A DNA stretch of 59,885 nucleotides, from the NCBI GenBank assembly GCA_017984135.1, contig JAGNZZ010000013.1:1-59885 (forward strand). Direction: 5' to 3'. The notes under the pieces were generated by a model. That model ran no database searches. It was given only the letters and a program-made list of their open reading frames with translations, and was not told where the DNA came from. Origin of the DNA: Chitinophagales bacterium (lineage in GTDB: Bacteria > Bacteroidota > Bacteroidia > Chitinophagales > JADIYW01). Of this stretch, positions 45,582 through 54,376 are shown in pieces. Within the stretch, counting starts at the first letter, position 1. Each line of letters begins with the position of its first letter. A program made the translations under genes and the position numbers.

Positions 45582-46344
45582 ATTGGGTGTTGAAATTCTT
45601 ATCAATATACTGAATGGCTTGTTCTTGGGTGTAAAAGGAGAAATCTTTATATCGCTGGTGAACATCTATTATTTCATCAATAGCTTTTAGAACTAAGTCT
45701 TTATTTTTCCAAGTTTTTAATTCTTGAATAACGGTTTCTAAACAATTTTTTTTATAGGCAATTTGTCCTAATACATGAATTAATGTATGACGCACACGTG
45801 CAGTAGTATCAAATTGCAATTCTTTTAAAAAAGGCAAAATATCTTGCGGATGTGTTCTTCCACGCAACTCAATGCCATGACAAATTTCTCTTCGTATTTC
45901 TTTATCAGCGTGATGTAAATATTTTTTTGCCCATTGTAAAACCGGAATCGGGTTTTTCTCACTCATTTTTTTTACAGAACCAATCACTGCATTTCGTACA
46001 CTATGATGTTCATCCAACAAAGCGATATCAAAAATAGATTCTACAATTTCAAAATTTTTAATGCCAATTTCTCCGGCCGCATTCACAGTGGTTTGTCTTA
46101 TTTTTTCATCTTTATTTTTTAATATTTGTTTCAGTTTATTTATAATGTTTGATTGTAAATCAGGGTATTTAAAATAAATTTTTCCAATGTTTTGATAAGT
46201 AGTTTTTCGTATATAAGTGTCTTCATCAGCACTATAGGTTTCTATTTTTTGAAATTTATCCTTTTCAATAGCAATAAAAATATCGTTGAAAATTTTATTT
46301 ACTTTTTGATTCCTTTCTTCTTTGCTTAAATCGTAAAATGCCAT
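45580..46344 (-). CDS. HEAT-repeat protein
   Basis: A 254-residue all-helical cytoplasmic protein built from about five HEAT repeats of 35-40 residues, for example TTVNAAGEIGIKNFEIVESIF, NAVIGSVKKMSEKNPIPVL and HTLIHVLGQIAYKKNCLETVI. Two-helix units repeat from residue 40 to 235. HEAT solenoids bind proteins or nucleic acid; some resemble DNA-alkylation-repair AlkD-like proteins, but I see no clear catalytic Trp/Asp arrangement to support that. It is convergent with the barrel gene and shares its terminator. Confidence 0.8.
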   Translation of the reverse strand: MAFYDLSKEERNQKVNKIFNDIFIAIEKDKFQKIETYSADEDTYIRKTTYQNIGKIYFKYPDLQSNIINKLKQILKNKDEKIRQTTVNAAGEIGIKNFEIVESIFDIALLDEHHSVRNAVIGSVKKMSEKNPIPVLQWAKKYLHHADKEIRREICHGIELRGRTHPQDILPFLKELQFDTTARVRHTLIHVLGQIAYKKNCLETVIQELKTWKNKDLVLKAIDEIIDVHQRYKDFSFYTQEQAIQYIDKNFNTQ

Positions 46345-46386
46345 TTACTTTTTTTAAGCACTAAATTTAATAAATGTACTTTGTAT

Positions 46387-46417
46387 AAAAGAAAAAGACT
46401 GCCAAGAATGACAGTCT
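46387..46417 (-). terminator. Rho-independent terminator of the GMC oxidoreductase
   Basis: On the minus strand AGACTG and CAGTCT form the stem around TCATTCTTGG, followed by TTTTTCTTTT. The inner part pairs with one mismatch. It lies about 30 bases after the GMC stop codon. Confidence 0.82.
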
Positions 46418-46448
46418 AGAATATTACTTGGTTAGTATGTAAAAAAGA

Positions 46449-48050
46449 CTATTTAAAATTTTCTGCTAAAATTTTCTCCATAGATCGTTCTGCAATAGCA
46501 GCAATCGTTAAAGCTGGATTGGCACAACAAGAAAATCCTGGAATCATGGAACCATCTAAGCAATATAGATTGTCATGTCCTTTTAATCTTCCATAATGGT
46601 CGCTAGCCAAACCTAATACTGCGCCACCCAATGGGTGATAAGTGAAATCATCACCATATTGTTTACCTCCAAAATACATGACAGATTCTAAAACTCCACC
46701 ATTCGCCGCATTTAAACGATTGATAAAATTACCCATAGCCTGACGTGAAATTTCCATTTGTGATTGGTTAAAATGTAAGTCAACATCTTCTGTCACCGGA
46801 TTATAGGTGAAGTAACCACGTTCCGGATTTTTAGTGATGGCTAATGCTAATAATTGTCTTAATTCCATGCCCAATGGGAACGGAGCTTGTTCTGCCAATA
46901 ATGGTGTTACTGGGTTATCTAAATCGCCATAAGCAGTAGTTGGAACGGTACATTGATCAGCGCCTGTTTCTTGGGTTAACCATGTACGCATCGCCATAAT
47001 GTTTCCATTATTTCCCCAATGTTTTCCTACTTCGCTGTTTAAGTTTGGTAAGCCACCATTGTGGCGAGATTTCAATAAAATCTGCATTGTTCCTACTACA
47101 CCTGCATTTACAAATAAATGTGTACATGTATATTTCTTTTCATACTCTACAGTACCTTGTTCACTTAATTTTTGAACAGTTACTTCGTATTTATTATTAG
47201 GTAATTGTTTAATGCTATCTACTTTGTGTAAGGTGTGAATGGTTAAATTTCCAGTTGCTTTTGCTGCTGGAATATAGTTTCTGTCTAAGCTATTTTTAAA
47301 TCCATTATTTCCACCATATAATAATTCTCCGGAAGTTGCTGATTTACGTTCACTTCCATTTATTTCACCTCTAATAACATCAAAATCAACACCACAGTTA
47401 AGCATTACTTTTTGCATGCCTGCTTTTTCACATTGCTCTAAACCTACACGTGCAAATTTGTAATACTTACTATTTAAAACATCATCCGGCACTACACTGA
47501 AATCCAATACATTTTTAACTTTAGGATACCATTTGCTTTCCATTTCACTATAATCGATGAAAGGAAAGAACTCATTCCATAAAGAAGGTTGTGCATAGGG
47601 TAACATGGCACCATAAACTACTGAACCACCACCTAAGCAGTTTCCTCTGTAAATTTTCATGTATGAAGTTGAAAATTCTACTCTATCTAAAACGCCTACA
47701 TATTTTGGGATGTCAAACTGGATGGAAGTAATTGGCAAAACAGTTCTTTTTTTTAACCATGAAGAACGGCCATCTGGTTTCATCATATTGCAGAATGTTT
47801 CTCCAGTTTCATTCAGTATATATTCTTTTCCCATTTCAAACATATTCGTTTGAATTCCGGCTTGTCCTAAACGTAAAGCAGCTACCGAGCCACCAAATCC
47901 AGAACCTATTACTATCGCTTCAGAATAATTGTTGTCATTAGGAATTAAAGGCGTTTCTTTTTTACAACCTGTTAATGGAAGTGTGCTTGCTACACTTGCT
48001 AATGCTGATAATTTAACAAATTTTCTACGTGAAATTGATTTTTTCATCAT
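46449..48050 (-). CDS. GMC-family oxidoreductase, Tat-exported lipoprotein (cholesterol-oxidase-like)
   Basis: A 533-residue FAD enzyme. The N terminus MMKKSISRRKFVKLSALASV is a twin-arginine signal (SRRKFVK) and ends with the lipobox LTGC, so it should be folded in the cytoplasm, exported and lipid-anchored. The FAD motif VIGSGFGGSVAALRL is near residue 47. NCLGGGSVVYGAML near residue 135 and the C-terminal HPLGGAVLG and CLDGSMIPGFSCCANPALTIAAIAER segments fit the cholesterol-oxidase branch of GMC enzymes; the His in YHPLGG is in the place of the catalytic base. Substrate is probably a secondary alcohol or sterol-like compound, unproven. The start 14 codons downstream of the longest frame is chosen because it opens the Tat signal. 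Confidence 0.9.
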   Translation of the reverse strand: MMKKSISRRKFVKLSALASVASTLPLTGCKKETPLIPNDNNYSEAIVIGSGFGGSVAALRLGQAGIQTNMFEMGKEYILNETGETFCNMMKPDGRSSWLKKRTVLPITSIQFDIPKYVGVLDRVEFSTSYMKIYRGNCLGGGSVVYGAMLPYAQPSLWNEFFPFIDYSEMESKWYPKVKNVLDFSVVPDDVLNSKYYKFARVGLEQCEKAGMQKVMLNCGVDFDVIRGEINGSERKSATSGELLYGGNNGFKNSLDRNYIPAAKATGNLTIHTLHKVDSIKQLPNNKYEVTVQKLSEQGTVEYEKKYTCTHLFVNAGVVGTMQILLKSRHNGGLPNLNSEVGKHWGNNGNIMAMRTWLTQETGADQCTVPTTAYGDLDNPVTPLLAEQAPFPLGMELRQLLALAITKNPERGYFTYNPVTEDVDLHFNQSQMEISRQAMGNFINRLNAANGGVLESVMYFGGKQYGDDFTYHPLGGAVLGLASDHYGRLKGHDNLYCLDGSMIPGFSCCANPALTIAAIAERSMEKILAENFK

Positions 48051-48119
48051 TTTTTGTATTAAGAAAATTATTAGTTGTTTACGATTAACCAAAAATAATG
48101 ACTTATTATAAAAATAAGG

Positions 48120-48133
48120 ATGATTTAAATCAT
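48120..48133. repeat. 14-bp palindrome ATGATTTAAATCAT
   Basis: A perfect palindrome 69 bases upstream of the GMC start. It is adjacent to the TTGAT-N4-ATCAA box. It may be an operator, but AT-rich palindromes also arise by chance. Confidence 0.4.
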
Positions 48134-48145
48134 AAAAAATTTTTT

Positions 48146-48159
48146 TTGATAAAAATCAA
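48146..48159. promoter_or_regulatory. TTGAT-N4-ATCAA Crp/Fnr-type palindrome upstream of GMC gene
   Basis: TTGAT AAAA ATCAA is a perfect match to the Fnr-type box, 95 bases upstream of the GMC ATG and one base after the helicase stop. It could regulate the GMC gene or belong to the helicase 3' end; it lacks a clean T-run after the stem. Confidence 0.4.
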
Positions 48160-48160
48160 A

Positions 48161-51100
48161 TCACGAAATCAGTGTATGTATATTTTCTAGTTCAGAAGCT
48201 TCATTGTTCCACCAATTAAATGGCCAAATAGTGTACGTTTTAATGTTGTAATTGTTTAAAATACTCGCTTGATGTATTTTATTTCGATAGGCTACTTCCG
48301 AATGATAATTTTCGATCGTGTTTATATCAAGATAAAGAATTGGTTGTTGATCTTTTAATAGAACAATATCTAAGTTGAAACCACCCAATTCAAAATCCAT
48401 TTTTACGGCATCTTTATATCGAAGTTTCAAAATGTCAAACACATATTGTTTCAACGGACTTATTGCTTGATTTTTTTTCTTATTTATATTATTATTTTCC
48501 TGTTTGGCAATACTTGATAATACGAATTTATGTTGATCAGTGAGTTGCTCTGAACATGCTTTCACGTACGCCAAATATGCATAAAAGATAGCTTTGCCAG
48601 TGTTTCCTTTCTCTAATAGTTCTGTTTCAAATTTCATAAAAACAGTTTCCGGAATGGAAGTAAATACATGAAGTGAATGCTTTGCTCTTGTGATGATTAC
48701 GTTGAGTAGTTGATAGCCTTTTTGTTGATTGATAGGTCCAAATAGTTGTTTAAAATTTCCTACTTCATCTTTTCCAAAAGTGGTGGAAAGAAGCATGATA
48801 TCGCGTTCATCGCCTTGAATGTTTTCTAAGTTTTTTACAAATAATCCTTTGTTCCATAACTGTTGTAGATGTTCATTTTTTTGTACATCGGAATATGCCA
48901 CTTCGTATAATTTTTCTAAAATTAAATCTCGTTGGTAAATATTAAATGTAGCAATTCCAATACTGGGTAGTTCTTGGTTTATAGTTTGGATATTGTAAAT
49001 AAAATCTACGATTTCATGGGCTTCTTGTTGATTTGTTCCATCAGTATAAATACCATTAACGGGTTTGTAATGTATAGCTTGGTAAGGTGTGTTTTCAGGC
49101 ATCGGAATTAAACGTGACTGATAAAATGCATGATTCGAAAACTGAATTAAGCTGGGATGTTTGGAACGATAATGGTAATCTAAATAGGTACTTTTATAGT
49201 TAATGTCATCTGCATATTCTAATAATGATTTGCTTTCTGCTAAGAAATCATCGGCAGTAGTTTCGTCCTCTTGTTCACTCCAAAAAAGCACTTCACTACC
49301 AAAAAAATTAGTTGGTGGCATTTGGTGTTTGTCACCTGAAACTATTTTTATTCTACCACGATATAAGGACGAATACGTATCTTCTAATCGAAGTTGTGAT
49401 GCTTCATCGAAAATAATATAATCAAAACTATTTTCTTGCAAGGGCAATATAGATGCTGCTGCACTTGGGTTTACCATTACTACCGGAAACAATGAAGTGA
49501 AGAAATCAAAATCCTGATGAATAATTTTTCTCAAAGAGTTTTTAGAAGAAAATTGTTTGTTTTTACGTTGGTTATATAAGTATTTTAATTCCGAAATATT
49601 GCAGTTTTTAATTTTCAGCTTTGCCATTTCATGCCAAATAAATTGAATTCGTTCACTTAATTTTTGTTTTAATAAATTATCTATGCTCGTTAATTCTTGA
49701 AGAAGTTTTTCTGTGGAATCATTTATCCCATTTTCGAATGCAGTTTTTAAAATTACTTGTTGGATATAATATGTTTCAAAAATGAGTTCAATTTTTTTGT
49801 GTTCAAAATTTAAAAATATATTCAATAGTTGTTGTACATGTTTTTGATGTGACAAATAATTTTTTTGAAACTGAAAATAGGTTTCAAAATAGGCTGCATC
49901 TTGAAGGATTGTGGAATTGGTTTCTTTTATTTGATTTAAAGAAGCTTGTAAATCAGCAATACGAGTTGTTGTTAAAGTATCTGCAAATCCTATACGATTG
50001 GTTAAGATAGCATTTTTCTGCAATTCATTTTTAAGGTGATTATAATCGTCGAATGTTTGATGTTGTGCTTTTTGGATAGCTTTGTAAGAAACTAAAAAAA
50101 TAGACATAAATGAGACTAAATATTTTCTCCAAGAGGTAAGTTGGTTGTAGTTTTCTCCAAATATTTTTTGATTATTTTCGATATATTTTAATAGTGTTGA
50201 GGCGCATTGTTCCTCCTTTGATAAGGCAGAAAGAATAGCATCACTCACAGATGTTTCTTCAATTTTATGTTGCTGAATGGTGTCAAATGCAGGCACCTTC
50301 TTTTGTATGGCATGCTGTAGGTTTATTGCTTTATTTAGTTCCTTATTTAAATGGATGAATTCCTCGTAGCTAAATTTAAAATCGCTGTTTTGTATGTATT
50401 TAGGGATTGTATTTACAAGTGAATAGATTGACGCATCTTTGTTCAGTAGGATGCTTCGATGGATGAGTTCATTCCAATTGTCATCACCAAAAATAATTTT
50501 ATGGTTGAAGTTGATTCTATGGTTGATTTCTTCTTGTAAACTTAAAAACTTCGCATGCACCATTTCGTATTCATTTTCTCTAAATCGCAATACAGATTGG
50601 TCAATTGTTTCAATGAGATTTCGAACAGTTTCGACTATGTTTTTTCTATCACTATGTATGTCTTCAACTAAAACAGATAAATGGTGTAAGTTTTCTTTTT
50701 TTAAATTATTGTATAGAACGTCCATGGCGGTTCGTTTTTCACAAACCACCAATACTTTTTGTTTATTTAATAAGGCTTGTGTAATTAAAGCAGTCAATGA
50801 TTGACTTTTTCCGGTTCCAGGTGGACCTTGAATGATAATTTTATTGGTATCTTTTAATTGAAACAATACATTCTCTTGGCTTGGATCTAAAGTAATTGGA
50901 GATAAAATTTCACCATCATAAATTTTATTTTCAACACGTTCATTTTCAATATTTTCAATTGCGTTTTTACTGTTTTTTGCTAATAAATCTTCAATATCTT
51001 TAATGATAGATTGTTTTTGCACTTTGTATAATCCAAAAACACCACACCAACGTAACCAAGGCGATTCTTTAGTAATGGATTCGATGGTTTCTTTGTTGGT

Positions 51101-51757
51101 GCAAGGCAAAAGAGTAGCAATATTTTCTTCTGCAATAAACGGAACATTTAATTTTTGAAGGATAGATTGGCAGGCCATTTTTAGTTCATCTTCCGTTAGA
51201 AAGCCATCATCTAGCAAAATGTCTAGTTCATCCGTTTTTATTTTTTCATTGTTTTCGAAATGGGCACGTAACAACTCATTGAAAACTAAAGCTTGATCTT
51301 CATCTCGACGAATTGTCCACGTATTATTTTTTCGTGTGTCTTTTTCAATTTTTAAATACCAAATAAATAATGGAGCTTTTAATATTCGTTCCCAATTATC
51401 GGGATCACGCTTTATTAAAAGTGGATAGCCAAAAGCAAAGGAATGATAACCATGTTCAGCAAATCCTTCCTTGTCTTGCTGTTCTAGGTGATTAATTTTT
51501 TTAATTATTTTATGGATTATCTTTTTCTCGTCCTGAGTTTTGTTATTGAAAAGATGTGGTTCAATGGTTATTGAGAAGGCAAATTTTTTGTGTGTCAATA
51601 AATTACTTAAAAAAGAAAGATGTAAACTTTGTTCAATGTTTATAAAGTCATAAACATCTAAACGTCCAAAATTTCCGGGTAATGCATTTAAGTGTATGCT
51701 ACGTGCATCGCCTTGTTTTAATCGAGTTAGTAATTTATTTAAAAAAGTAGAAGACAT
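48161..51757 (-). CDS. Large SF1 helicase (DNA2/UPF1-like) with decayed nuclease-like C-terminal domain
   Basis: A 1198-residue cytoplasmic protein. The N-terminal 290 residues resemble DUF4011-like regions of this helicase class (APLFIWYLKIEKDTR near residue 130). Walker A GPPGTGKSQS starts at residue 311. A mostly helical insertion of about 400 residues separates it from Walker B, DEAS at residues 784-787. Motif III VSGDKHQMPP and the RecA2 motifs ENIQGDERDIMLLSTTFG and NVIITRAKHSLHVF follow, so the motor looks intact. The last 100 residues resemble the DUF559/Vsr-like (MTES_1575) nuclease often fused to such helicases, but the ExD-type pair reads LDIN, so catalysis may be lost. No partner gene is adjacent. 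Roles in DNA repair or phage defence are both possible and unproven. Confidence 0.85.
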   Translation of the reverse strand: MSSTFLNKLLTRLKQGDARSIHLNALPGNFGRLDVYDFINIEQSLHLSFLSNLLTHKKFAFSITIEPHLFNNKTQDEKKIIHKIIKKINHLEQQDKEGFAEHGYHSFAFGYPLLIKRDPDNWERILKAPLFIWYLKIEKDTRKNNTWTIRRDEDQALVFNELLRAHFENNEKIKTDELDILLDDGFLTEDELKMACQSILQKLNVPFIAEENIATLLPCTNKETIESITKESPWLRWCGVFGLYKVQKQSIIKDIEDLLAKNSKNAIENIENERVENKIYDGEILSPITLDPSQENVLFQLKDTNKIIIQGPPGTGKSQSLTALITQALLNKQKVLVVCEKRTAMDVLYNNLKKENLHHLSVLVEDIHSDRKNIVETVRNLIETIDQSVLRFRENEYEMVHAKFLSLQEEINHRINFNHKIIFGDDNWNELIHRSILLNKDASIYSLVNTIPKYIQNSDFKFSYEEFIHLNKELNKAINLQHAIQKKVPAFDTIQQHKIEETSVSDAILSALSKEEQCASTLLKYIENNQKIFGENYNQLTSWRKYLVSFMSIFLVSYKAIQKAQHQTFDDYNHLKNELQKNAILTNRIGFADTLTTTRIADLQASLNQIKETNSTILQDAAYFETYFQFQKNYLSHQKHVQQLLNIFLNFEHKKIELIFETYYIQQVILKTAFENGINDSTEKLLQELTSIDNLLKQKLSERIQFIWHEMAKLKIKNCNISELKYLYNQRKNKQFSSKNSLRKIIHQDFDFFTSLFPVVMVNPSAAASILPLQENSFDYIIFDEASQLRLEDTYSSLYRGRIKIVSGDKHQMPPTNFFGSEVLFWSEQEDETTADDFLAESKSLLEYADDINYKSTYLDYHYRSKHPSLIQFSNHAFYQSRLIPMPENTPYQAIHYKPVNGIYTDGTNQQEAHEIVDFIYNIQTINQELPSIGIATFNIYQRDLILEKLYEVAYSDVQKNEHLQQLWNKGLFVKNLENIQGDERDIMLLSTTFGKDEVGNFKQLFGPINQQKGYQLLNVIITRAKHSLHVFTSIPETVFMKFETELLEKGNTGKAIFYAYLAYVKACSEQLTDQHKFVLSSIAKQENNNINKKKNQAISPLKQYVFDILKLRYKDAVKMDFELGGFNLDIVLLKDQQPILYLDINTIENYHSEVAYRNKIHQASILNNYNIKTYTIWPFNWWNNEASELENIHTLIS

Positions 51758-51868
51758 TATGGAACTATTTATACAGAATATGGATGATTAAAATAGATAG
51801 GAAAGGTTTGTTTTTTATTTTTAAAAACAGGTTTTAAGCAATGAAATTATGAAATAAAAATAAAAAAA

Positions 51869-51891
51869 CCTTCGATTGCTCGAAGGTTTTT
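51869..51891. terminator. Rho-independent terminator after the RRM gene
   Basis: CCTTCGA (51869-51875), TTGC loop, TCGAAGG (51880-51886), flanked by AAAAAAA and TTTTT. It can act on both strands; it lies 20 bases after the RRM gene's stop on the minus strand and before the helicase gene. Confidence 0.9.
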
Positions 51892-51910
51892 ACTGTGTTG
51901 TGAGGATAGA

Positions 51911-52261
51911 TTAATATCTCTTTTTATAAGAGTTATCTCTGTTGAAGCCGCCGCCACCGCCGCCGCCTCTGTTGAAACCACCACCACCACCTTTGTTAAA
52001 AGATGGTTTTTTGTATTCTTCTTTTGCACGAGCTTCATTTACAGCTAATGCTCTTCCGTTTAATTCAGCTTGATTAAGGCTATCAATTGCTTTTTGAGCT
52101 TCGTCGTCATTACTCATTTCAACGAATGCATAACCTTTGCTAATGCCAGTGTCACGGTCTTTAATTAATTTTAGAGATGCAATTTCTCCATACTGAGAAA
52201 ACAATTCTACTAATTGCTCTTCAGTTACTTTTCTTTCAATGTTTGCAACAAAAATGTTCAT
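51911..52261 (-). CDS. RRM RNA-binding protein with Gly-rich tail
   Basis: A 116-residue protein. Residues 1-80 are one RNA recognition motif with RNP2 IFVANI (residues 2-7) and RNP1 KGYAFVEM (residues 43-50). The tail (about 88-116) is rich in Gly, Asn, Arg and Phe (GGGGGFNRGGGGGGGFNR), like RGG boxes, ending KKRY. Such short RRM proteins in Bacteroidota and cyanobacteria are RNA chaperones, often cold- or growth-regulated. The 139-base upstream region is long for this genome and may hold a 5' leader. It is monocistronic with its own terminator. The tail region has local high G+C, from the GGT/GGC codons. Confidence 0.93.
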   Translation of the reverse strand: MNIFVANIERKVTEEQLVELFSQYGEIASLKLIKDRDTGISKGYAFVEMSNDDEAQKAIDSLNQAELNGRALAVNEARAKEEYKKPSFNKGGGGGFNRGGGGGGGFNRDNSYKKRY

Positions 52262-52400
52262 TTTAAATAATTTGTTTTAATTAATATTAGGCTAAGTAAT
52301 CTTTTAAAAATCGAATCAAATGAACATTTATAACATTAGACAAGAAACAAAAGAAATAAATAGTTGTACAAATGTAATGCTAAAAGTTGAATATTGTATA

Positions 52401-53237
52401 CTATCCGATTAATTTATTGCACCAATCTACAATATTTTTTAAAACTTGAGTTTTTTCTGGTTCATTGTGGCATTCGTGGTAAAATCCATTATATTCAATA
52501 AATGTTACGTTTTTTCCGGCATTTGTTGCAAATTTCTTGCTTTGGTCAAAAGAAGTGAGCTGGTCGGCAGTGCCATGAAAAAGTAGAGTTGGATAGGAAA
52601 GAGAAGAAGCATTTTGTACGGCTTCAGCACCAAATTCTAATAATTCAATGCCCATTTTTGAAGAAATACTATCAAATACCAAAGGATCGTTTTTGTATTT
52701 TTGCACCTCATTTTTATCTCTCGAAATGGCATTCACATCTAAACCCGAAGGCAATGAAAAAGATGGAATTAAATTGCGCATTATTTTTCCAGCAGCCAAT
52801 TTTATGGCTGGAGGTGCAAATCCTGGTTGGAAAAATGGAGAAGATAAAACAATGCCAGCAATAGATGGATTTCGTTTTAAAGCGTAATTTACAACAATTT
52901 GTCCGCCCATGCTGTGTCCATATACTATTTTTGGAAGATTTGGAAAGTGTTGGTCGCTTTGTTTTAGAAGATTTCCAACATCATTTAGAAATTCATCATA
53001 GCTGGGAAAGTGCCCTCTTTTGCCGTCTGATTTTCCATGTCCACGTGCATCGTAAGTAATAACAGCATAATTATTATCGGTAAAATATTGAGCCACATGT
53101 TCATAACGAGTGCTATGTTCACCAAAACCATGTACCAAGCATATAATTGCTTTGGGTGAAGCCGTGTCGCTTTCCCATTTTTGACCAAAAATAGATACTC
53201 CATCATTTGACTTCCAATTTAAGATTGTATTCTTCAT
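52401..53237 (-). CDS. Alpha/beta hydrolase, monoacylglycerol-lipase-like
   Basis: A 278-residue serine hydrolase of the lysophospholipase/monoacylglycerol lipase group (Hydrolase_4). The oxyanion segment CLVHGFGEHSTRYEHVA is near residues 33-49. YDARGHGKSDGKRGHFPSY is near residues 61-79. The nucleophile is in VYGHSMGGQIVV near residue 109. The acid is likely the Asp in HGTADQLTSF near residue 222, and the base His is in YHECHNEPEK near residue 253. No signal peptide is seen, so it acts in the cytoplasm, probably on monoacylglycerol or lysophospholipid. It is divergent from the EEP protein at 53302. Confidence 0.92.
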   Translation of the reverse strand: MKNTILNWKSNDGVSIFGQKWESDTASPKAIICLVHGFGEHSTRYEHVAQYFTDNNYAVITYDARGHGKSDGKRGHFPSYDEFLNDVGNLLKQSDQHFPNLPKIVYGHSMGGQIVVNYALKRNPSIAGIVLSSPFFQPGFAPPAIKLAAGKIMRNLIPSFSLPSGLDVNAISRDKNEVQKYKNDPLVFDSISSKMGIELLEFGAEAVQNASSLSYPTLLFHGTADQLTSFDQSKKFATNAGKNVTFIEYNGFYHECHNEPEKTQVLKNIVDWCNKLIG

Positions 53238-53301
53238 AAGATATGTATTTGTTAAAAAATTAGTTTAAATTTAGCTAAAATTCATTGCTAAAAATAATGA
53301 A

Positions 53302-54366
53302 ATGAAAAAGAAGATGATATTAATCGTAAAAATAATTCTCGGATTCGGTGTTTTATTTGGTTTGTATGTGCTGGGTGCTATATTGTATGCTCATTTAACA
53401 GATTATAAACCAGAACCAGAAGAGCAAACAGAGGTATTAGAGCCATCGCAAAAATTACCAACTCTTGATAAAGATACATTGGTATTTTACAATTGGAATA
53501 TTGGATATGCCGGCTTAGGAAAAGAATCTGATTTTTTTTATGATGGTGGAAAAATGGTTCGACCGACCGAAGCTCTTTCGGATAAAAATTTATTGGGCAT
53601 TTTAAATAAATTACAAACATGGTCATCCGATGCTGATTTTATTGAGATACAAGAAATTGATCGAAATTCTAAACGCAGTTATTATAAAGATCAATTTAAA
53701 ATGGCATTTTCCACTTTGAAAAATTATAAAGGTGTTTTTGGTAAAAACTATGATGTGAAATTTGTGGTAATGCCATTTTTGGAACCATTGGGAAAAATAG
53801 TTGGCGGTATTGCTACTTTTTATAAATATCAAGATGCAGAAGCACCGGTTAAATATGCCTTTCCATCAAATTTTTCTTGGCCTAAAGGTTTGTTTTTTTT
53901 AGATAGATGTTTTGTAAAACATCGATTTAATCTGCAAAATGGTAAACAATTAGTAGTGATAAATACACACAATTCTGCCTATGATGGAGGTAGTTTGAAA
54001 AAGCAAGAAATGGCTTATTTTAAAAAATATATCGTTGAGGAATATGCAAAAGGAAATTATGTAATTGTAGGTGGCGATTGGAATCAAATTCCACCTGGAT
54101 ATGCACCTTTAAGTGCCAATAGTGATTATGAAGAAATGCCAATTCCACAAGAATTTATTGAAAATGAATGGACATTTGCCTTTGATGGAAAAACACCAAG
54201 CAATCGAAAAGTGGATGTATCCTACCAGAAAGGAAAAACCTATACTACTGTAATTGATTTTTATTATTTATCGCCCAATATAGAATTGATTGAAGTAAAA
54301 GGATTGCCTGATGATTTTGAATATTCCGATCATCAAGCAGTACGAATGGTATGTAAGTTAAACTAG
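53302..54366 (+). CDS. Endonuclease/exonuclease/phosphatase family protein, membrane-anchored
   Basis: A 354-residue protein with one N-terminal membrane helix (residues 7-28) and a periplasmic EEP domain. Motifs of the DNase I/sphingomyelinase fold are present: YNWNIGYAGLG near residue 65, DFIEIQEIDRNSKRS near residue 112 (metal-binding Glu), VVINTHNSAYDGG near residue 214, VIVGGDWNQIPPG near residue 253, and the terminal YSDHQAVRM (catalytic Asp-His) near residue 340. Substrate may be a phospholipid or nucleic acid; the family does not decide it. It is likely cotranscribed with the DUF1275 gene, 10 bases downstream. Confidence 0.88.
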   Translation: MKKKMILIVKIILGFGVLFGLYVLGAILYAHLTDYKPEPEEQTEVLEPSQKLPTLDKDTLVFYNWNIGYAGLGKESDFFYDGGKMVRPTEALSDKNLLGILNKLQTWSSDADFIEIQEIDRNSKRSYYKDQFKMAFSTLKNYKGVFGKNYDVKFVVMPFLEPLGKIVGGIATFYKYQDAEAPVKYAFPSNFSWPKGLFFLDRCFVKHRFNLQNGKQLVVINTHNSAYDGGSLKKQEMAYFKKYIVEEYAKGNYVIVGGDWNQIPPGYAPLSANSDYEEMPIPQEFIENEWTFAFDGKTPSNRKVDVSYQKGKTYTTVIDFYYLSPNIELIEVKGLPDDFEYSDHQAVRMVCKLN

Positions 54367-54376
54367 AAATGGACGT

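Noticed and set aside
48161..51757. A multi-gene phage-defence system around the helicase
   Set aside because: The flanking genes (Tat GMC oxidoreductase, RRM protein) are unrelated housekeeping or envelope genes with their own terminators. No nuclease, methylase or toxin partner is present.
51911..52038. A second protein in another frame over the Gly-rich tail of the RRM gene
   Set aside because: Its Val/Ala-rich sequence is the frame-shifted reading of the GGT/GGC codons. The RRM frame explains the region fully.
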